A DNA stretch of 64,000 bases from Orychophragmus violaceus. Taxonomy: Eukaryota > Streptophyta > Magnoliopsida > Brassicales > Brassicaceae. Made by a program: the position numbers and the translations under genes. Under the pieces are notes generated by a model. The model was not told the DNA's origin, did not search any database, and saw only the letters and a list, made by a program, of their open reading frames with translations. The stretch spans positions 97,981,854-98,045,853 of the forward strand of contig CM058232.1 of assembly GCA_030180135.1 (NCBI GenBank), given 5' to 3'. Positions 1 to 11,959 of the stretch are shown here, one piece after another; the stretch's first letter is position 1; each line of letters opens with the position of its first letter.

Positions 1-896
1 ACTTAATATTTAATTAATTTTATTTTTTAAATATATATATTTTATAATATAAATTAGTTTTTAAATTAGAAAGACTATTAGTTTTTTTATGTTGATATAT
101 ATATATATATATATTAGTTGACATATATATATATATTCACTTTTGAAAAATGTTAGAAAACATGATTTGTGTTGTTTTGTATACAATTACTTTAATTTAC
201 TTTTATATTTTATAAAAATAATTTATATATTAAATTATATAATTATGTTTTTCAATTATTTTAATAATTTGATTATGCTTGTATACATCATATGATTTAG
301 GGAAAATTCCAAAATGGTAGAAAATATGGTAATTGACAAAAATAGTAATTATGATGAAAATTGACCAAAATAGTATTTATTAAAAGAGATAAAAACTAAA
401 TTAATCATAAACCCTAAATCATAAATACTAAATCATAAATCATAATACTAAACCCTAAATTCTAAACCCTAAATAATAAACCCTGAATCCAAAATTATAC
501 AAGGGTATAAAATTTTTTACAATACAAAACAATGCTAAATATATTAATTATTTATTTTATTGTTATATTTGTGACAATGTATATTATTGTGTTATTCTAT
601 GCATTTTTCTATGATTTTATTTTTTTTTAAAATTAAAATTTATTTATTATTAATTTATAATATTATTTTAGTTATAATTATGAATTTTATTATTTTTCAA
701 AAATTTTGAAAATTGCTTTTATAAAATTTTATTATAAGAAAAAGAGAAATTAAAGATATTAAAAAATATTATAAATTAATTAGTAATAAATATATATTGA
801 ATTTTTTAATTTTAATGAATATTTAAATGGCAATGGATATGTCGTAATAAATACAGTAGAGCGATGTCATTTTTATATTATTTTTTAATGTAATAG
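1..896. other. AT-rich intergenic DNA, no gene seen
   Basis: The stretch is strongly AT-rich, with short TA microsatellites near 95-136 and a run of degenerate AAACCCTAAA-like units near 400-490 that resemble interstitial telomere-type repeats. I see no open frame with a recognisable domain and no RNA gene. It is probably old decayed repeat DNA. Confidence 0.6.
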
Positions 897-910
897 ATTT
901 TTAGATGGTT

Positions 911-1151
911 TTTTTTAACGTTGATACAGATAATGATAATTATTACAAGGACAATTTTATAGATAATACTACTTTTGTTCTACGAAAATTCATTCACGAT
1001 CACGATCAACCGCTCCACCTACTCCTGAAAATTTGCTTATAAGCTTGCCTCCATTAATTTTGTAAAACTTACACCTTCGGAGATTCGAACCTAATATCTA
1101 TCAATGTAGAGCTTTAGCCACTTCACCACTAAATTATAATTGCTTCCACAC
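911..1151 (-). mobile_element. tRNA-derived SINE with 14-bp target-site duplication
   Basis: On the minus strand the 5' part carries an A-box-like stretch (TAGTGGTGAAGTGG) followed about 40 bases later by a B-box-like GGTTCGAATC, the layout of an internal RNA polymerase III promoter. The 3' end is a short A tract (T run at 911-916 on the plus strand). The 241-bp unit is bracketed by ATTTTTAGATGGTT at 897-910 and ATTTCTAGATGGTT at 1152-1165, a 14-bp duplication with one mismatch. A SINE moves with enzymes supplied by LINEs, and this duplication supports that origin. Brassicaceae have several such families (SB or RathE type); I cannot assign a name. It is not a tRNA gene, because the acceptor stem does not pair and the body runs far past tRNA length. 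Confidence 0.8.
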
Positions 1152-1608
1152 ATTTCTAGATGGTTAGAGACATGTTTTTAACAAATCAATTTTAAACCTA
1201 AATTACATACGTTATGTATAGTATATATATATTATATTGATGTGAATATATCGGTTAAATATAAAACATATTATTAGGCTTATCTAAAAGTTATATACAT
1301 AAAAAACAATCTGTGACTTGTACGGTACACGCAGAAATGATACAAAGGAATAAAGAGAAGGGAAAAGGAGGATTTGGTTTTGGAAGGTCTTACTCGGATT
1401 TATGTTGTCGTTGCCTTTACTCATAACATGATACAAAAACAAATGATAAAAAAATAATGAGAAAAGTTTTGAAAATTTCCTAAAGTAGAATTATTTATAT
1501 AATTAAAGTTATCTAATAATTATAATAGTGTGGAACTATTATTTGATATATTGTGATAGAGACGCAATCTAAAAAATCACAAAAATATGTGAGTAGTAAC
1601 ACTAAACC

Positions 1609-1759
1609 GCCCAAACAAAATAGCTATGAATAGCTACGGATAGCTATGACCTTGCTACGATTTGAATTCGTAGCTAATCCATAGCAATCCGTAGCTGAAA
1701 AAATAGCTACGGAAAAATCCGTAGCTAATCCGTAGCTAAATACAGTTTTTCTTGTAGTG
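1609..1759. mobile_element. Orphan right terminus of a CACTA transposon
   Basis: The block ends in TTTTTCTTGTAGTG, the inverse of the CACTACAAGAAAA terminus known for plant CACTA (En/Spm) elements. Just inside lie several direct and inverted copies of a TAGCTACGG-like motif (1621-1738), as expected for the subterminal transposase-binding repeats of this superfamily. I found no matching CACTACAAG start within the upstream 1.6 kb, so the other end is outside the window or lost. Exact inner extent is a guess. Confidence 0.65.

Positions 1760-1799
<40 letters not shown>
1760..1799. repeat. CA/TA microsatellite
   Basis: A short CA run passes into about sixteen TA dinucleotides directly beside the CACTA terminus. 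It is a simple sequence repeat only. Confidence 0.85.
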
Positions 1800-1803
<4 letters not shown>

Positions 1804-2474
1804 CATGCTTTCTCTTCACTTCTGATATATCTTAAAACACCAAAGGTGAAAATTATCTGTAATTGAAGTATTAAGCTTGGGTATTTGGATATTCGGGTCG
1901 GTTTCGGATTAGATCTGTTCGGTTCCGGTTCTTTTGAGTCTAGAAGATTTCTATCCAATAGGTATTTAGGTTATTATGAGTCGGGTATCGGTTCAGATAC
2001 AACCGGTTCTAGGTCGATTCGGCTCTGATTTTTCAAAACCAAAAAGTACCCGAATATTTTCGGGTTTCGAGTGTAATTCGGGTTTCGGTTTATATTGCAC
2101 CTGAAATGAATAAGATAACCAAAAATATTTAAAAAACCCGAAATGAGACAACTTGCAATCGTTTAAGTTCAAGTCTCACAACATCACAACTTGTGAATAC
2201 TCTCACTTGCGTCGAACTAAAATAAAAGTAAGTCCGAAATACAATAAAACAACCCAAATTTCAAAGGTTTACAACAAAAATATAAACACATAATGTCATC
2301 AAAAGCCAAAACGATGTTCATTCCTCAGTCCTCACTGCACACTCCTCATCTTCATTCTCCTTGTATGTTAAATCCAAGTTCAAACTCTATGTGAAACAAT
2401 AAAGACCATATAAGTTGGCAATAAACATAATATACAAATAGAGCGTAAATAAATAGAAGCTAGTTGGTTTACCT

Positions 2475-3758
2475 CTCATGGGATCATCATGTATCTCAAC
2501 AACTGAAAGCAATTGTTCAATTGTTAGTTCATCTTTCTCATTGATGTGAATCTCACATTTTAACCACTGCTCAGTACACATTAATACCTCAATCATGTAG
2601 TATGTTAAACATATCCTACTTGGATCTAAAACTCCCCCAATAGTGCTAAATGCAGATCCTAAAACTACTGATGATACTTGTAATGCCAAAATATCCTTAG
2701 CTACAAGAGAGAGGACATGGAACTTAGGACTGTTTCTATTCCACCACGATAGTACGTCATAATTTGCACCTTTCATCAGCCTTGGAGTCTCAATACCCTC
2801 TTTTAGATAGAGTTCCAACTCATTAGCAGTGTCATGAGCTCTTGTTTCTTGTACAAGATCGTCGTATAAGTTATCCATCCTATCATATCTAGTACCATTA
2901 CCAAGTACTCTTCTTTCAAATACATGTCCTCTAATCTGATCTTGCGATTTTGAAGAAGAAGCTCCTTGAGATGAATAAACAGAGCCATCTGCTCGCATAG
3001 CCACTGTATTCCTCAAACAACCTTTTTAGTATATCCATGATTGACTCAGAAATCAACTTGAACTCGATGCTTCCTTTTCCGTAGAGCTTCTCAAAACAAA
3101 GATTAAGAAAATCCATCTTCCTTATCGGGTCAAAAACAGTAGCCACTATAATCATCTTGTTCATTTCATACTTGTCCCTGTCATTATCAACCCAAAAAGG
3201 ATTCCAATACTTTTCCAATTTCCTCATCATTGTCAAAGCTCTCAGCCTTAAATCTTCATCAGGTCCTTGAAAACTGCTTATTGCGCTTATATTCCTAGTA
3301 ATTGTGACTATCTCATTGTATATCTTATGAGAAGCTGAAAGGATCAAAGTTGAATTGTTAAAGATGATAAGAAACGGCTTCCTAGTCTGTTGTAATTGGT
3401 GGATCAATCCTTTTTCCCTTCTACAGTGCCAAGGAAGTAATCATTGTATGGTCTATCTTCTGTCTCCATTTTCTCAAATGCCAATCTGAATTTCAAGGTC
3501 TGTTCTAGCATGAGAAATAATGAATTCCACTTCGTCTGAACATCTAAAGGCATACTACCTCTAGTCATTTTCCTTGTTTCCACACGAAATTCAAACGGCT
3601 TTGTCCTGATTGTTGAAGACCTCACATAGGTAATTGCATTCCTAACAGCAGCCACACTTGCATCTATTTACATCAGACCTTCTTTGACTACTAGGTTAAT
3701 AATGTGAGTAGCACACCTTATATGTAGAAATTCCCCCTTTTTAGAGCAATGCTTCATC
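2475..3758 (-). pseudogene. hAT transposase, C-terminal half (catalytic and dimerisation domains), broken
   Basis: Read on the minus strand from 3758 down, the translation shows KKGEFLHIRCATHIINLVVK, then PLDVQTKWNSLFLMLEQ, then DEDLRLRALTMMRKLEKYW with ATVFDPIRKMDFL. It ends with YDVLSWWNRNSPKFHVLSLV, the hAT C-terminal dimerisation motif. These belong to Ac/Tam3 (RICESLEEPER-like) transposases, which bind element ends and carry out cut-and-paste transposition. The reading is broken by several frame changes (near 3000, 3405 and 3660), so no full product can be made. It continues the gene whose N-terminal half is at 6926-7755; the Gypsy element between them separates the halves at a 5-bp duplication. 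Confidence 0.85.
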
Positions 3759-3763
3759 GCCAT

Positions 3764-4924
3764 TTTTGGGGTCAAAAACCCCACGACGAAAACGATAGCC
3801 GAAAACAAGATCGGACAATCGTACACAGACAAATGTTCGTTTCGGACAGACAAAAGTTTTATACGAATGACAAGTTATACAAGGCGTTGATAACTTCGTA
3901 CGAATAAATTTTATACGAAAAAGTCAGTAGACAACATTTCATACGAAACGGACCACACTTCATACGCAGCGGATCAATCGGACAAACACATCTCTCGACA
4001 CAGATTACGGATTAACAAAACATCCAAACAAACAACAGCCGAGCTGAATCAGATCGAAACCGAGCTAAACCAGCTCGGATTTTCCGAGCTGAAATCAGCT
4101 TGGACCGAGCTAAACCAGCTCGGATCCGAGCAAAAACCATCTCGGACCGAGCTAAACCAACTCGGATTTGAGCTGAACCGGCTCGGATCCGAATGTTTCC
4201 TTTCTCATTTTCGGAAGTTCCGAGCTGAATGCGTCTCTTGGTAGTTTCTGAGCTGGTTTTCGCTTCTCCAAACTTTCCGAGCGGATAGCGTATGATCAAA
4301 CATTTGTTGATATCTCATTCTACAGATGCGCAACTAACCACAATCCATCTTCGGAAACACTGGCTTGTATTTTCTTGCCCGTTAAACCAAATCATCGGAT
4401 AAAGTTAGAAGAAATACAAACTTGACCCAAACATGCAATATTCGTATGTCCGAAACTTTGGGCCAAATAAAGAAGTTTACACACAAACGGATTCGGACCA
4501 TCCGTTTTCGGCCCATTCGGCAAATAGGTTAAGCCGCGGAAAGATAATTGCCTAAGAAAATAACTCGAATAAGTGAAGATGAAAATATCTCCGAGCTAAA
4601 GAGGAAAATCCGAGATGAAAATGTAAATCTTAACGGAAAAACGAAGGAGATAACAACAAGAATATTTCCGCAAATCTTGCAGAAAATATCCTCGAAGCCG
4701 ACTTGCCGCAGCTATATAAGGAGATGGTAGTCATACGATTTAGATATATCAAAAAACCCTAGCATCTAGACTGAATGACTTAGCGATTTTCTTAAGATTT
4801 TTCCGTTCTTTGTACTCTTTTTCCGATCTCATCAATAAAATATCCTCCGGGTTTACTATTCGGTGTGTTTACTCATGAAATTTCTGTTCCCTAAAAGTTT
4901 GCTCTACAAGTTTTGACTCTCACA
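3764..4924 (+). repeat. Element H 5' LTR
   Basis: The 1161-bp LTR starts TTTTTGGGGTC and ends CTCTCACA. Its last 148 bp recur at 6757-6920. Positions 4036-4190 hold an array of CCGAGCT and AGCTCGG words in alternating orientation, forming many short inverted repeats. A TATA-like stretch near 4714 (CTATATAAGG) precedes a possible transcription start, so the gag leader would begin within the LTR as expected. Confidence 0.75.
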
Positions 4925-4927
4925 GTT

Positions 4928-4945
4928 TGGCGCCGTCTGTGGGGA
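4928..4945 (+). other. Element H primer-binding site
   Basis: TGGCGCCGTCTGTGGGGA lies three bases after the LTR end. Its first nine bases match the complement of the tRNA-Asp 3' end (TGGCGCCGTTGCCGGGGA) used by elements C, D and G, and the rest differs. This position and form are usual for Gypsy families of the Tat type. Confidence 0.7.
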
Positions 4946-4993
4946 ATAGAAGTTTCTTACACTTAAAAATCATCGATTAACGGATCAGCGGAT

Positions 4994-6757
4994 ATGGTTG
5001 CCAACGGAGACAGAGACGGAATAGATCAGCAGCCGCTGATCGACAACGCCACAACCAACGTTACCACGGGTAACACCTCAACAAGCGGCAACGTTACAAA
5101 CACAACCACCCCAGATGCAACAATCAACACAACGCTTTCCGAGATGAAAGAGATGGTGGCCGCACTGAGACAAAGACAGAAGAGCAAGAAAAGGCGAATA
5201 GCACTCTCACGGAGCAGATCTAGAGACTAAAAACCGGGAACCGTACACGGACGACCCAAACGGTGAACTTCACCCCATCTGAACGAAGGCGTTTAGACTT
5301 TTCGACGTCCGGTGAATCGGCAAGGAATCCGTCGCAACACCGCGTACAAACTGCGGGCGAACGAACTCCTCCGGCAACAAGACCCAATACCACAGATCCT
5401 CCTCCTGTGGTCCGAGGTCGAAGGTTCGTAGCAGCAAACGATACAGAAGACTGCAGAAACGAAAACCCGATTCTGCCTGGAAATCAGAACGAGCCACACT
5501 CTGACGACGATGAAGAAAGAATCGATGCGGATCGATACGTCCCAGAACGAAGCGATGATGAACTATCGGAAGAAGGGGACATCGAGCAGACTCAGCCAAA
5601 CAAACCAACAGAACGACGACGTAGCAATAAACGGAGCGAGCTCGACGAACTCAAGGACGAACTGGCTCATACAACAACGGAGATCAAAACTGTACGATCA
5701 CAGGTTCATCGGGAGACGAGCGCTGCGTATGAAATCGATCGTGTCTTGGAAGAAACGTGAAAGACACCATTCAAAGCTCGAATCACTGGAACTCGGATTT
5801 ACAATCCGGACAAGCTCAAAATCCCAATCTACGACGGAACGACCAATCCGAAAGCTCATATGATGGCTTTCTGAATCGCGATGGGAATGGCAAATCTCAG
5901 CCAAAGGGACAAAGATGCTGGTTTCTGTCTCTTGTTCGTAGAACATCTAAAAGGAGCGGCACTTGAATGGTTCTCTAGACTAGAACGCGATTCCATCGGA
6001 AATTTTCAACAACTATCGGAAGAATTCATGAAACAATACTCGATCTTCATGGACAAAGATACTTCCAACGTCGATCTATGGGCCTTGAGTCAAGGCAAAA
6101 CAGAGAGCTTTAGGAAATTCATCGAACGATTCAAAAAGGTCGCCACCAGAATCGAAGGTTTAAGCGACAAAGTGGGCATCAACGCTCTAAAGAAAGCACT
6201 TTGGTACAAGTCGGACGTTAGGAGGGAAATCTCACTAAATCGACCACATACAATGGCGGATGCTTTGCACAGAGCAATAGACTTTATCGTTGACGAAGAG
6301 GAAATGAAGGTCTTGTCCGAGATGCATAAGTCTAAAAATAAACCAAGCAAGGAGGATACTTGCTTACCAGCAAGCGCAAACAGCGAGAAACGAGTCTCGA
6401 AGCAAACTTGCAGCTCGCGGCCCGAGAGAATGGTTGGCTCGCATAATTACCAGATCGGCTCGAATGAACAAGAAGACAGGACGTCCGAACGAAGGAAGAG
6501 TTCATGGAACACATGGACAAGGAACCCCAGCGCCTACGATGAGAAAGCATTCTGTGATCACCACCAATCTTACAGACATAACAGTGCCGACTGTCGCAGA
6601 TTGGGCATTAAACTAGCGGCAAAACCTGTAGCTGGGGAGTTAGGAGATAAGATAAGTTTGAAGGATTTCGACCATGGAAAGATCGAAAACATTCCAATAT
6701 GCCAAGCAAGAGCAGCGACCCAAACAGAACGGATGGAGTGCGAACTCACCAAGAAGG
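4994..6757 (+). pseudogene. Element H Gag polyprotein, frameshifted
   Basis: A hydrophilic N-terminal region (from ATG 4994, rich in N, T and S) and an acidic, arginine-rich linker (5263-5760) precede a Retrotrans_gag domain around 5770-6290. That domain includes ERVLEET, DAGFCLLFVEHLKGAALEWF and LWALSQGKTESFRKFIERFK. Gag forms the virus-like particle and packages element RNA. A CCHC knuckle was not seen, but H-x-H and C residues occur near 6550-6600. Frame changes near 5230, 5760 and 5880 break the reading. It runs directly into LTR sequence at 6757, so the protease and polymerase part is deleted. Confidence 0.75.
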
Positions 6758-6920
6758 ACTTAGCGATTTTCTTAAGCTTTTTCCGTTCTTTGGACTCTTT
6801 TTCCGATCTCATCAATAAATTATCCTCTGGGTTTACTATTTCGGTGTATTTACTCGTGAAATTTATGTTCCCTAAAAGTTTGCTCTACAAGTTTTGACAG
6901 TGCGAGTTTCGACTCTCACA
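6757..6920 (+). repeat. Element H truncated 3' LTR
   Basis: This repeats the end of the 5' LTR from GACTTAGCGATTTT onward, with scattered substitutions and a 15-bp insertion near 6897-6912. Its upstream 1 kb is gone, so the deletion that removed pol also removed most of this LTR. Confidence 0.8.
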
Positions 6921-6925
6921 GCCAT

Positions 6926-7755
6926 ATTGCGCTGTGAAATCCTCCTTAAACAATCTCAGTGTTGAAGTGTTAGTTGTGGCGTTGTCCACTGTGATACAGA
7001 AAACCTCCTGATATCACATTCTTCCAAACACTCCATAACAAAATTTGAAATCGTCTGACCCTTGTGATCAAGAACATTCTTGAACCTAATTATCATTTTC
7101 TTCATCTTCCAACTGGCATCAATGAAGTTTGCTGTTATCACCATGTAGCTTGTACTTGTGTGTGGAAAATCCCAAATGTTTGTAGTCAAAGACAACGGTT
7201 GCTTGTTCTGTCCAAGAATATTTTTCATCTCAACTTATATCTCTAGTGCAAGTTCTTCGAGAATGAGGCTGATACAGTTTCACCTTTGACGAGAAGTGTC
7301 TAAATCTTAAGCCTTCACTGAATGTCAATGGAAACTCAGCTAATACTATCATTTCATTTCTTGCTTCACTGAAGACATTCTCAGATTCTTTACCCACTGA
7401 AAGCTCTCCCTCCTCACGAGTTAAAATCGTTTGGTTTTTGAATTTGTTAGCTGCCAGCCAAACAATGTACGCCTTGCACCCTTATAAATGTTTCTTCAGA
7501 TTAGATGTACCAGACTTAGTAGCACACGACATTTCCTTGGAACAGTAGAGACAATTACATTTATCGTAGTTGTTCCTCTGACGAGCATAATGCTCACACA
7601 CCCATGATCTTGACTTTTTTCCTAGACCCACTAGCTCCCATTTTCTCTTTTCTCTTCTTCGTGTTTGTTGGTGCTTGAACATCCTCGTTTGAATCGCTAG
7701 ATTGTGCATCGATCGAATTTTCTTTGTCATGCGGAGGTGAGCCACAAGAAGCCAT
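6926..7755 (-). pseudogene. hAT transposase, N-terminal half with BED-type zinc finger
   Basis: The likely start is the ATG at 7755-7753 (MASCGSPPHDKENS), followed by a basic stretch KKRKEKMGASGSRKK. After a frame change a BED-like finger appears: SWVCEHYARQ, CNCLYCSKEMSC and GTSNLKKHL. Further on, 6956-7228 encodes LTTNIWDFPHTSTSYMVITA, FIDASWKMKK and VLDHKGQTISN, the first part of the hAT RNase H-like core. BED fingers bind transposon DNA. The reading has several frame changes and stops and is cut at 6926 by element H. Confidence 0.8.
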
Positions 7756-8574
7756 CTGCGTATGCAACAACAAGTAGTCAGTATACAACAAACACTAACT
7801 CGCTTGACATAAGAAGTGAAACACTTGTACATGTAACAAATAATCAGCTTATGTACTAACAAGTAACAAACAATAACAAGAAGTCACAAACACTAAGTAT
7901 CAATGTATGTGTATCACGCTTTGTAACTAATTAGTAAGTAGTAACTACCGATAAGTCAAAATTTTCACTCAGAAACGACGAGATATTCCGGTTACACAGT
8001 TGCAGACGAGATAAAACTTGTGATTTGTCTAGATTTTAATAAACAACTCAAGTGATATATTGTTGAAAAGAGCAAGACGAAATAAAATAGAAACTTCAAC
8101 AAACAATCGGGATGTCGGAATCAGATAATCGGAAAATTTAAGGACAATCGGGATGTTAAACATAGAAACGATTTGACAGAGATTAGTATATTACCTCAGA
8201 TTGATTTTGAGAGGAAGCCGAGTCTACGACTTTCAAATCCAGTATTGCAAATGAAGAATCAAACTGGCGATATATGTTAATTCTACACCAAAATCGGAGC
8301 AGCAGTCGGACAACAAAAGGTCTCACGCGATAAAAGTGAAAATCCTAAATTCCTAGATATTCAATTGACAAAAGTTAAGTGGTGTGGTTTATGTGTCGGT
8401 TATATCGGTTAACTAAATGGGTATCGGGTCCTAACTGGAACTGACCGATACCCACGGTTCTAAAAATTTTTATCCATTAGTTATTTCACCTATAACCGTA
8501 ACCAACACAGACTCGATTATTTCGGTTTGATTACGGTTCGGATAAACGGTTCCAGTTATAATGTCCAGGGATAT

Positions 8575-9513
8575 GAAGTACTACATGAAAATATCTACAC
8601 TAATTGAAGATTATCTAAGTTAAATAAAAAAAAATGAGAGGTTAATGCGAAATCTTGGCTTAAAGGTTTAGCAAATAGGATGTGAATAGGGAGACAAGTA
8701 GAGGAGGTGATAGGGGTCATCACTTGGAGAATTAGTGGTCGATCTTCATACACCGTCCGTTCATCATTAATTGCGGCTAATTATAGCTTTCATCAACTAT
8801 TAATATTTAGGCCAATTTTAATTCCTCCTTTTTTAATTTCCCATCTTAATATGATAGGACAATTAATATGATATGACAATTTTTTTTTGTTTCTCTATAT
8901 GCTTTACTTTTTGTGTGTCTTAAAAATATCACATGCGATAAAATCCAGCAATAACATTTTTGTTAAAAAATGTTGTAAAAAAAAAAAAGATTTTTTTTTT
9001 TGTTAAAAATATAAGATGAGGTGGTAACCAAAAAATTGCTAACGGAAATAATGACGTCACAATCATGCCATCACTTTTATGTTTATTTAGGTCGGATTGA
9101 TGAACAATGACGAACAATTATATTAGCGGTTTGTGAAAATAGTAAACAATTGAATAATACAAAATTGTAAGTGAAAAAATGTTAGCGAAAGCGATAACAA
9201 AAAAAACTGAAAGTAACCGTTTTAACTGTAACTTTTGATAACATTTTCGTGATTGATAACAAAAAAAATAATGTACCTCTAACGTTTTTACTATAACTAC
9301 ACCAATTTATCTATTTATTGTTCGATATTAATATTGTTGAAAAAAGTTAATAAACTTGTTGCTAGCGTTACGGCCAAGGACAAGAGTAGCTAACATATCA
9401 ATCTAGTCACGTTTATACAAAAATCATAAAATTGTAAATGTCTCTAGATATGCTTGACTCGGATACCAAACACAGATTTTTAGAAATGAAAATTTTCTTC
9501 TTCTTAAAACAGT
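8575..9513. other. AT-rich intergenic DNA, no gene seen
   Basis: Between the hAT remains and the outer Copia element there is AT-rich DNA with A and T homopolymer runs (around 8880 and 8980-9005). I see no coding domain, RNA gene or clear element terminus. Confidence 0.5.
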
Positions 9514-9518
9514 GTCCT

Positions 9519-10088
9519 TGAAGATGCAATGAACTGGAGGTTGAGCTACGACAACAGCTGAATCAGTCAAGTTGTGAAACAACACTTGTATCAACGATAA
9601 ATATCGTATGGACGATGAGTTGGAATCAAAGAATATGGAAGCTAAGGATGTTGGTAGCTGACTAGGACGAAGCTAAAGAAGAGTAGCTGAACTGGATAAG
9701 CAAACCAGAGAGCATACATATGAAATATATGATTGAGAGATTTTAGGAAAATAAGTGTTTTTCTAGAAAAAAAAATGAAAATATTCCTAAGGGTAGTTAG
9801 GAAAGTTGTAAGATGACCTATGAAGTATAAATAAGTCGTCTTGGGTATCTGTGCTTGGTGCGCCATTTAGAGAAAGATTGCTTTTAACAAGGGTTTGGGA
9901 GTTATAGTAAGAGAATTAAGCTTGGATCTTAAGGGTGAATGTAAGGAGCTTTGAGATCGTAGTTAAATCGAAAAGCGGATGAAAGACTATGTTGTTAAGG
10001 TTAAACTACAAGTTTAATTTGCAATAAAAAGTCTTTGAAAAAGAATTTCATGTGTTATATTCTTTATTACGTAGTTCTCGCATTTTTA
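9519..10088 (+). repeat. Element A 5' LTR
   Basis: The 570-bp LTR starts TGAAGATGCA and ends in a decayed TA (CA in the partner), two bases before the primer site. Its partner is 58554-59127. TATAAATAAG near 9827 is a possible TATA box, and AATAAAAAG near 10023 is a possible polyadenylation region, conserved in both copies. Confidence 0.88.
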
Positions 10089-10090
10089 AT

Positions 10091-10104
10091 TGGTATAAGA
10101 GCGG
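10091..10104 (+). other. Element A primer-binding site (initiator tRNA-Met type)
   Basis: TGGTATAAGAGCGG follows the LTR after two bases. It matches the usual Copia site TGGTATCAGAGC apart from one substitution, consistent with priming by initiator tRNA-Met. Confidence 0.85.
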
Positions 10105-10139
10105 ACACTTGTTTACTCATATATACAAGTGAGATTATG

Positions 10140-11800
10140 TGGAAGAAATAGAGAATTACAATGAGCTAATCAATAGCTCTAGAGTAATATTGGATGCAAC
10201 CAACTATGGTTTTTGGAAAGCTAGAACAAGATCGCAAATCAAAGGCATTGACCCACTTCCATGAAAGGCAGTAGAATCAGATTGGAAGGCTCCTACTACT
10301 AATAATGATGAGGGAGTTGATGCACCTAAACCGGAAGAACTCTGGACAAAAGTAGAACACAAATTGTCCAAATACAATTCCAGAGCCCTCACTGCAATTC
10401 ACTGTAGTGTAGCCAAGAAGAAATTTGAGCTGATACAAGGGTGTGAACTGGCAAAAGAAACATGGGACATTCTTTAGACACACTTTGAAGGAACATAGAA
10501 GGTAAAAAACTCAAGAAAATACCTTCTGGCTACCAAGTTTAAGGACCTAAAATTGGAAAATGATGAAACAATCTAAGACTTCAACGCTGAAATCAGCTCA
10601 CTAGCTCTAGAGGCATATCCTCTCGGAAAGAAATAAAAGGACAAGAAACTGGTCAATAAATTTTTAAGGTGCCTACCAGCTAAGTATACGCGGTACAAGG
10701 CAGCACTAAGTGTGTCAGCCAACACTGACAGTATGAGTCTTGATGAGCTAGTTGAAATGCTGTAAGTTCATGAACTCGATTTGGATGGTACGAAGAAACC
10801 CAAAAGCATTGCACTGGTTTCACAAGCAAAGGCTAGCCAGGAGATTAATGAAGAGGATCCAGTAAGTCTCATTGTTCGGAGGTTTGATCGTTCTCTAAGA
10901 AGGGTAGAACAAGGACAAAGCAACAAACAAGTACAAAAAGAAATCCTTTGATGATGAAAAAGCAACTAAGAAAGCTGAAATGCAGTGTCATGAATGCAAA
11001 GGATTCAGACATTTCAAAACTGAATGCCCAACGTCTGGAGACGAGAGACAAAGTGCTTTGGCTGCAAAGGAACTGGACACACTCATCTGGAATGTATTAA
11101 TGATCAGAAGCGAAGACAAGAAAATTCAATGCTAGGAGTAAACAGTGATGAATCCGAGGATGAAAGTGATGAAGAAGAAGTAAACAACTTTGTAGCATTC
11201 TTGGGAATCACCGAAGTTGAAGAGGATGAGTCTGAGTCCGAATCAAAACCCAAGGCAGATCTAGCAAGCACCTACAAGGAAGTAAGAGATGCTCTAATTA
11301 ATATCGGATTAGAAAACATGGCATTGATACAAATGAAGATAAGACTTGAAGCACATGTTGTGTCTTTACAAGATGAACTGAAAACTGAAATGAAACTCAG
11401 TCATGAAAGCGTTACCTTGATGAGGAAATTTTTTACACTAGCTAAGAAATTAGAAGAATTAGAGATGATGTTGAGGAAATAAAAAGAAGTGACAAGACAG
11501 ATTCAGTATGAGCTAGATCAAAACCACCGCAAAATTCACATGTTTGCCGGAATTAAGCGACTGGGCATGATTCTGAGTTATGGAAGGACAGAGAACATCA
11601 AGTTAGGACTTGGGTACACTGGACGAACTGCGATAAACCCTGGTAAAACAACTTTTGTCCAGGCAAGTATAACAAGCCTATCACAGAAGGTGTATGACAC
11701 ATCATAAAAGGGCTGTTGCTATTGTGGAAAAAGTGGTCACTATAAAGCTTACTGCTACCGATTCCAGGAAAGAGTAAGACAATTGAGAAGATTCAACTAG
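10140..11800 (+). pseudogene. Element A Gag with zinc knuckles, broken
   Basis: The translation begins near ENYNELINSSRVILDATNYG and continues through the Copia UBN2-type capsid region (ELWTKVEHKLSKYN, YLLATKFKDLKLEND) with at least five in-frame stops. CHECKGFRHFKTEC (about 10990) and CFGCKGTGHTHLEC (about 11050) are CCHC knuckles. An acidic, coiled-coil-prone stretch of about 120 residues follows (11140-11480). A third knuckle, CCYCGKSGHYKAYC, lies near 11710. Gag builds the particle and binds element RNA. Two knuckles plus a distal third fit Sirevirus gag. The stops show it is long dead. Confidence 0.8.
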
Positions 11801-11959
11801 AACAAGGACAAGTATCATATGGGTCAGAAAAAACAGATATGTATCAGCATGCAACATGGAGTAGTACAAAGGGTAAAACATCAAAACATGTCTGGTGCAG
11901 TATGGATTTTGTAGCGAATGAACATGAGGATATAAGTATGTGGTATTTTGGCAGTGCCT

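Larger units (their letters stand above)
3764..6920 (+). mobile_element. Gag-only Ty3/Gypsy derivative inserted in hAT gene (element H)
   Basis: The element is bracketed by GCCAT at 3759-3763 and 6921-6925, a perfect 5-bp duplication, and removing it rejoins the hAT reading. It has a 5' LTR (3764-4924), a tRNA-type primer site, a gag region and only the last roughly 165 bp of a 3' LTR. Protease, reverse transcriptase, RNase H and integrase are missing, as is most of the 3' LTR. One large deletion ending near 6757 explains this. The left terminus reads TT rather than the usual TG. It could not move without a complete relative. Confidence 0.85.
1850..8570 (-). mobile_element. Decayed hAT DNA transposon (approximate limits)
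   Basis: The minus strand holds the remains of one hAT transposase gene, cut in two by the LTR element at 3764-6920. Outside the coding remains, both flanks are rich in GGTTCGG/CGGTTC-type words (about 1878-2100 and 8396-8560), the subterminal composition seen in many Brassicaceae hAT elements. I could not define terminal inverted repeats or an 8-bp duplication: the candidates near 1845 and 8570 match only loosely. The limits are therefore inference, while the hAT identity rests on the protein remains. Confidence 0.5.

Noticed and set aside
400..490. A telomere or interstitial telomere track
   Set aside because: AAACCCTAAA words are present but spaced irregularly and mixed with AAATCATAAA words. 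This is common in AT-rich Brassicaceae intergenic DNA.
1040..1140. A tRNA gene on the minus strand
   Set aside because: Box-like words are present but the acceptor stem does not pair. The unit is 241 bp with an A tail and a 14-bp target duplication, so it is a SINE.
1840..8575. Exact hAT ends (AAAGGTGAAAATTATCTG near 1846 and the inverse of CAGTTATAATGTCCAGGG near 8570)
   Set aside because: The two ends agree only loosely and I found no 8-bp duplication, so limits are given as approximate.
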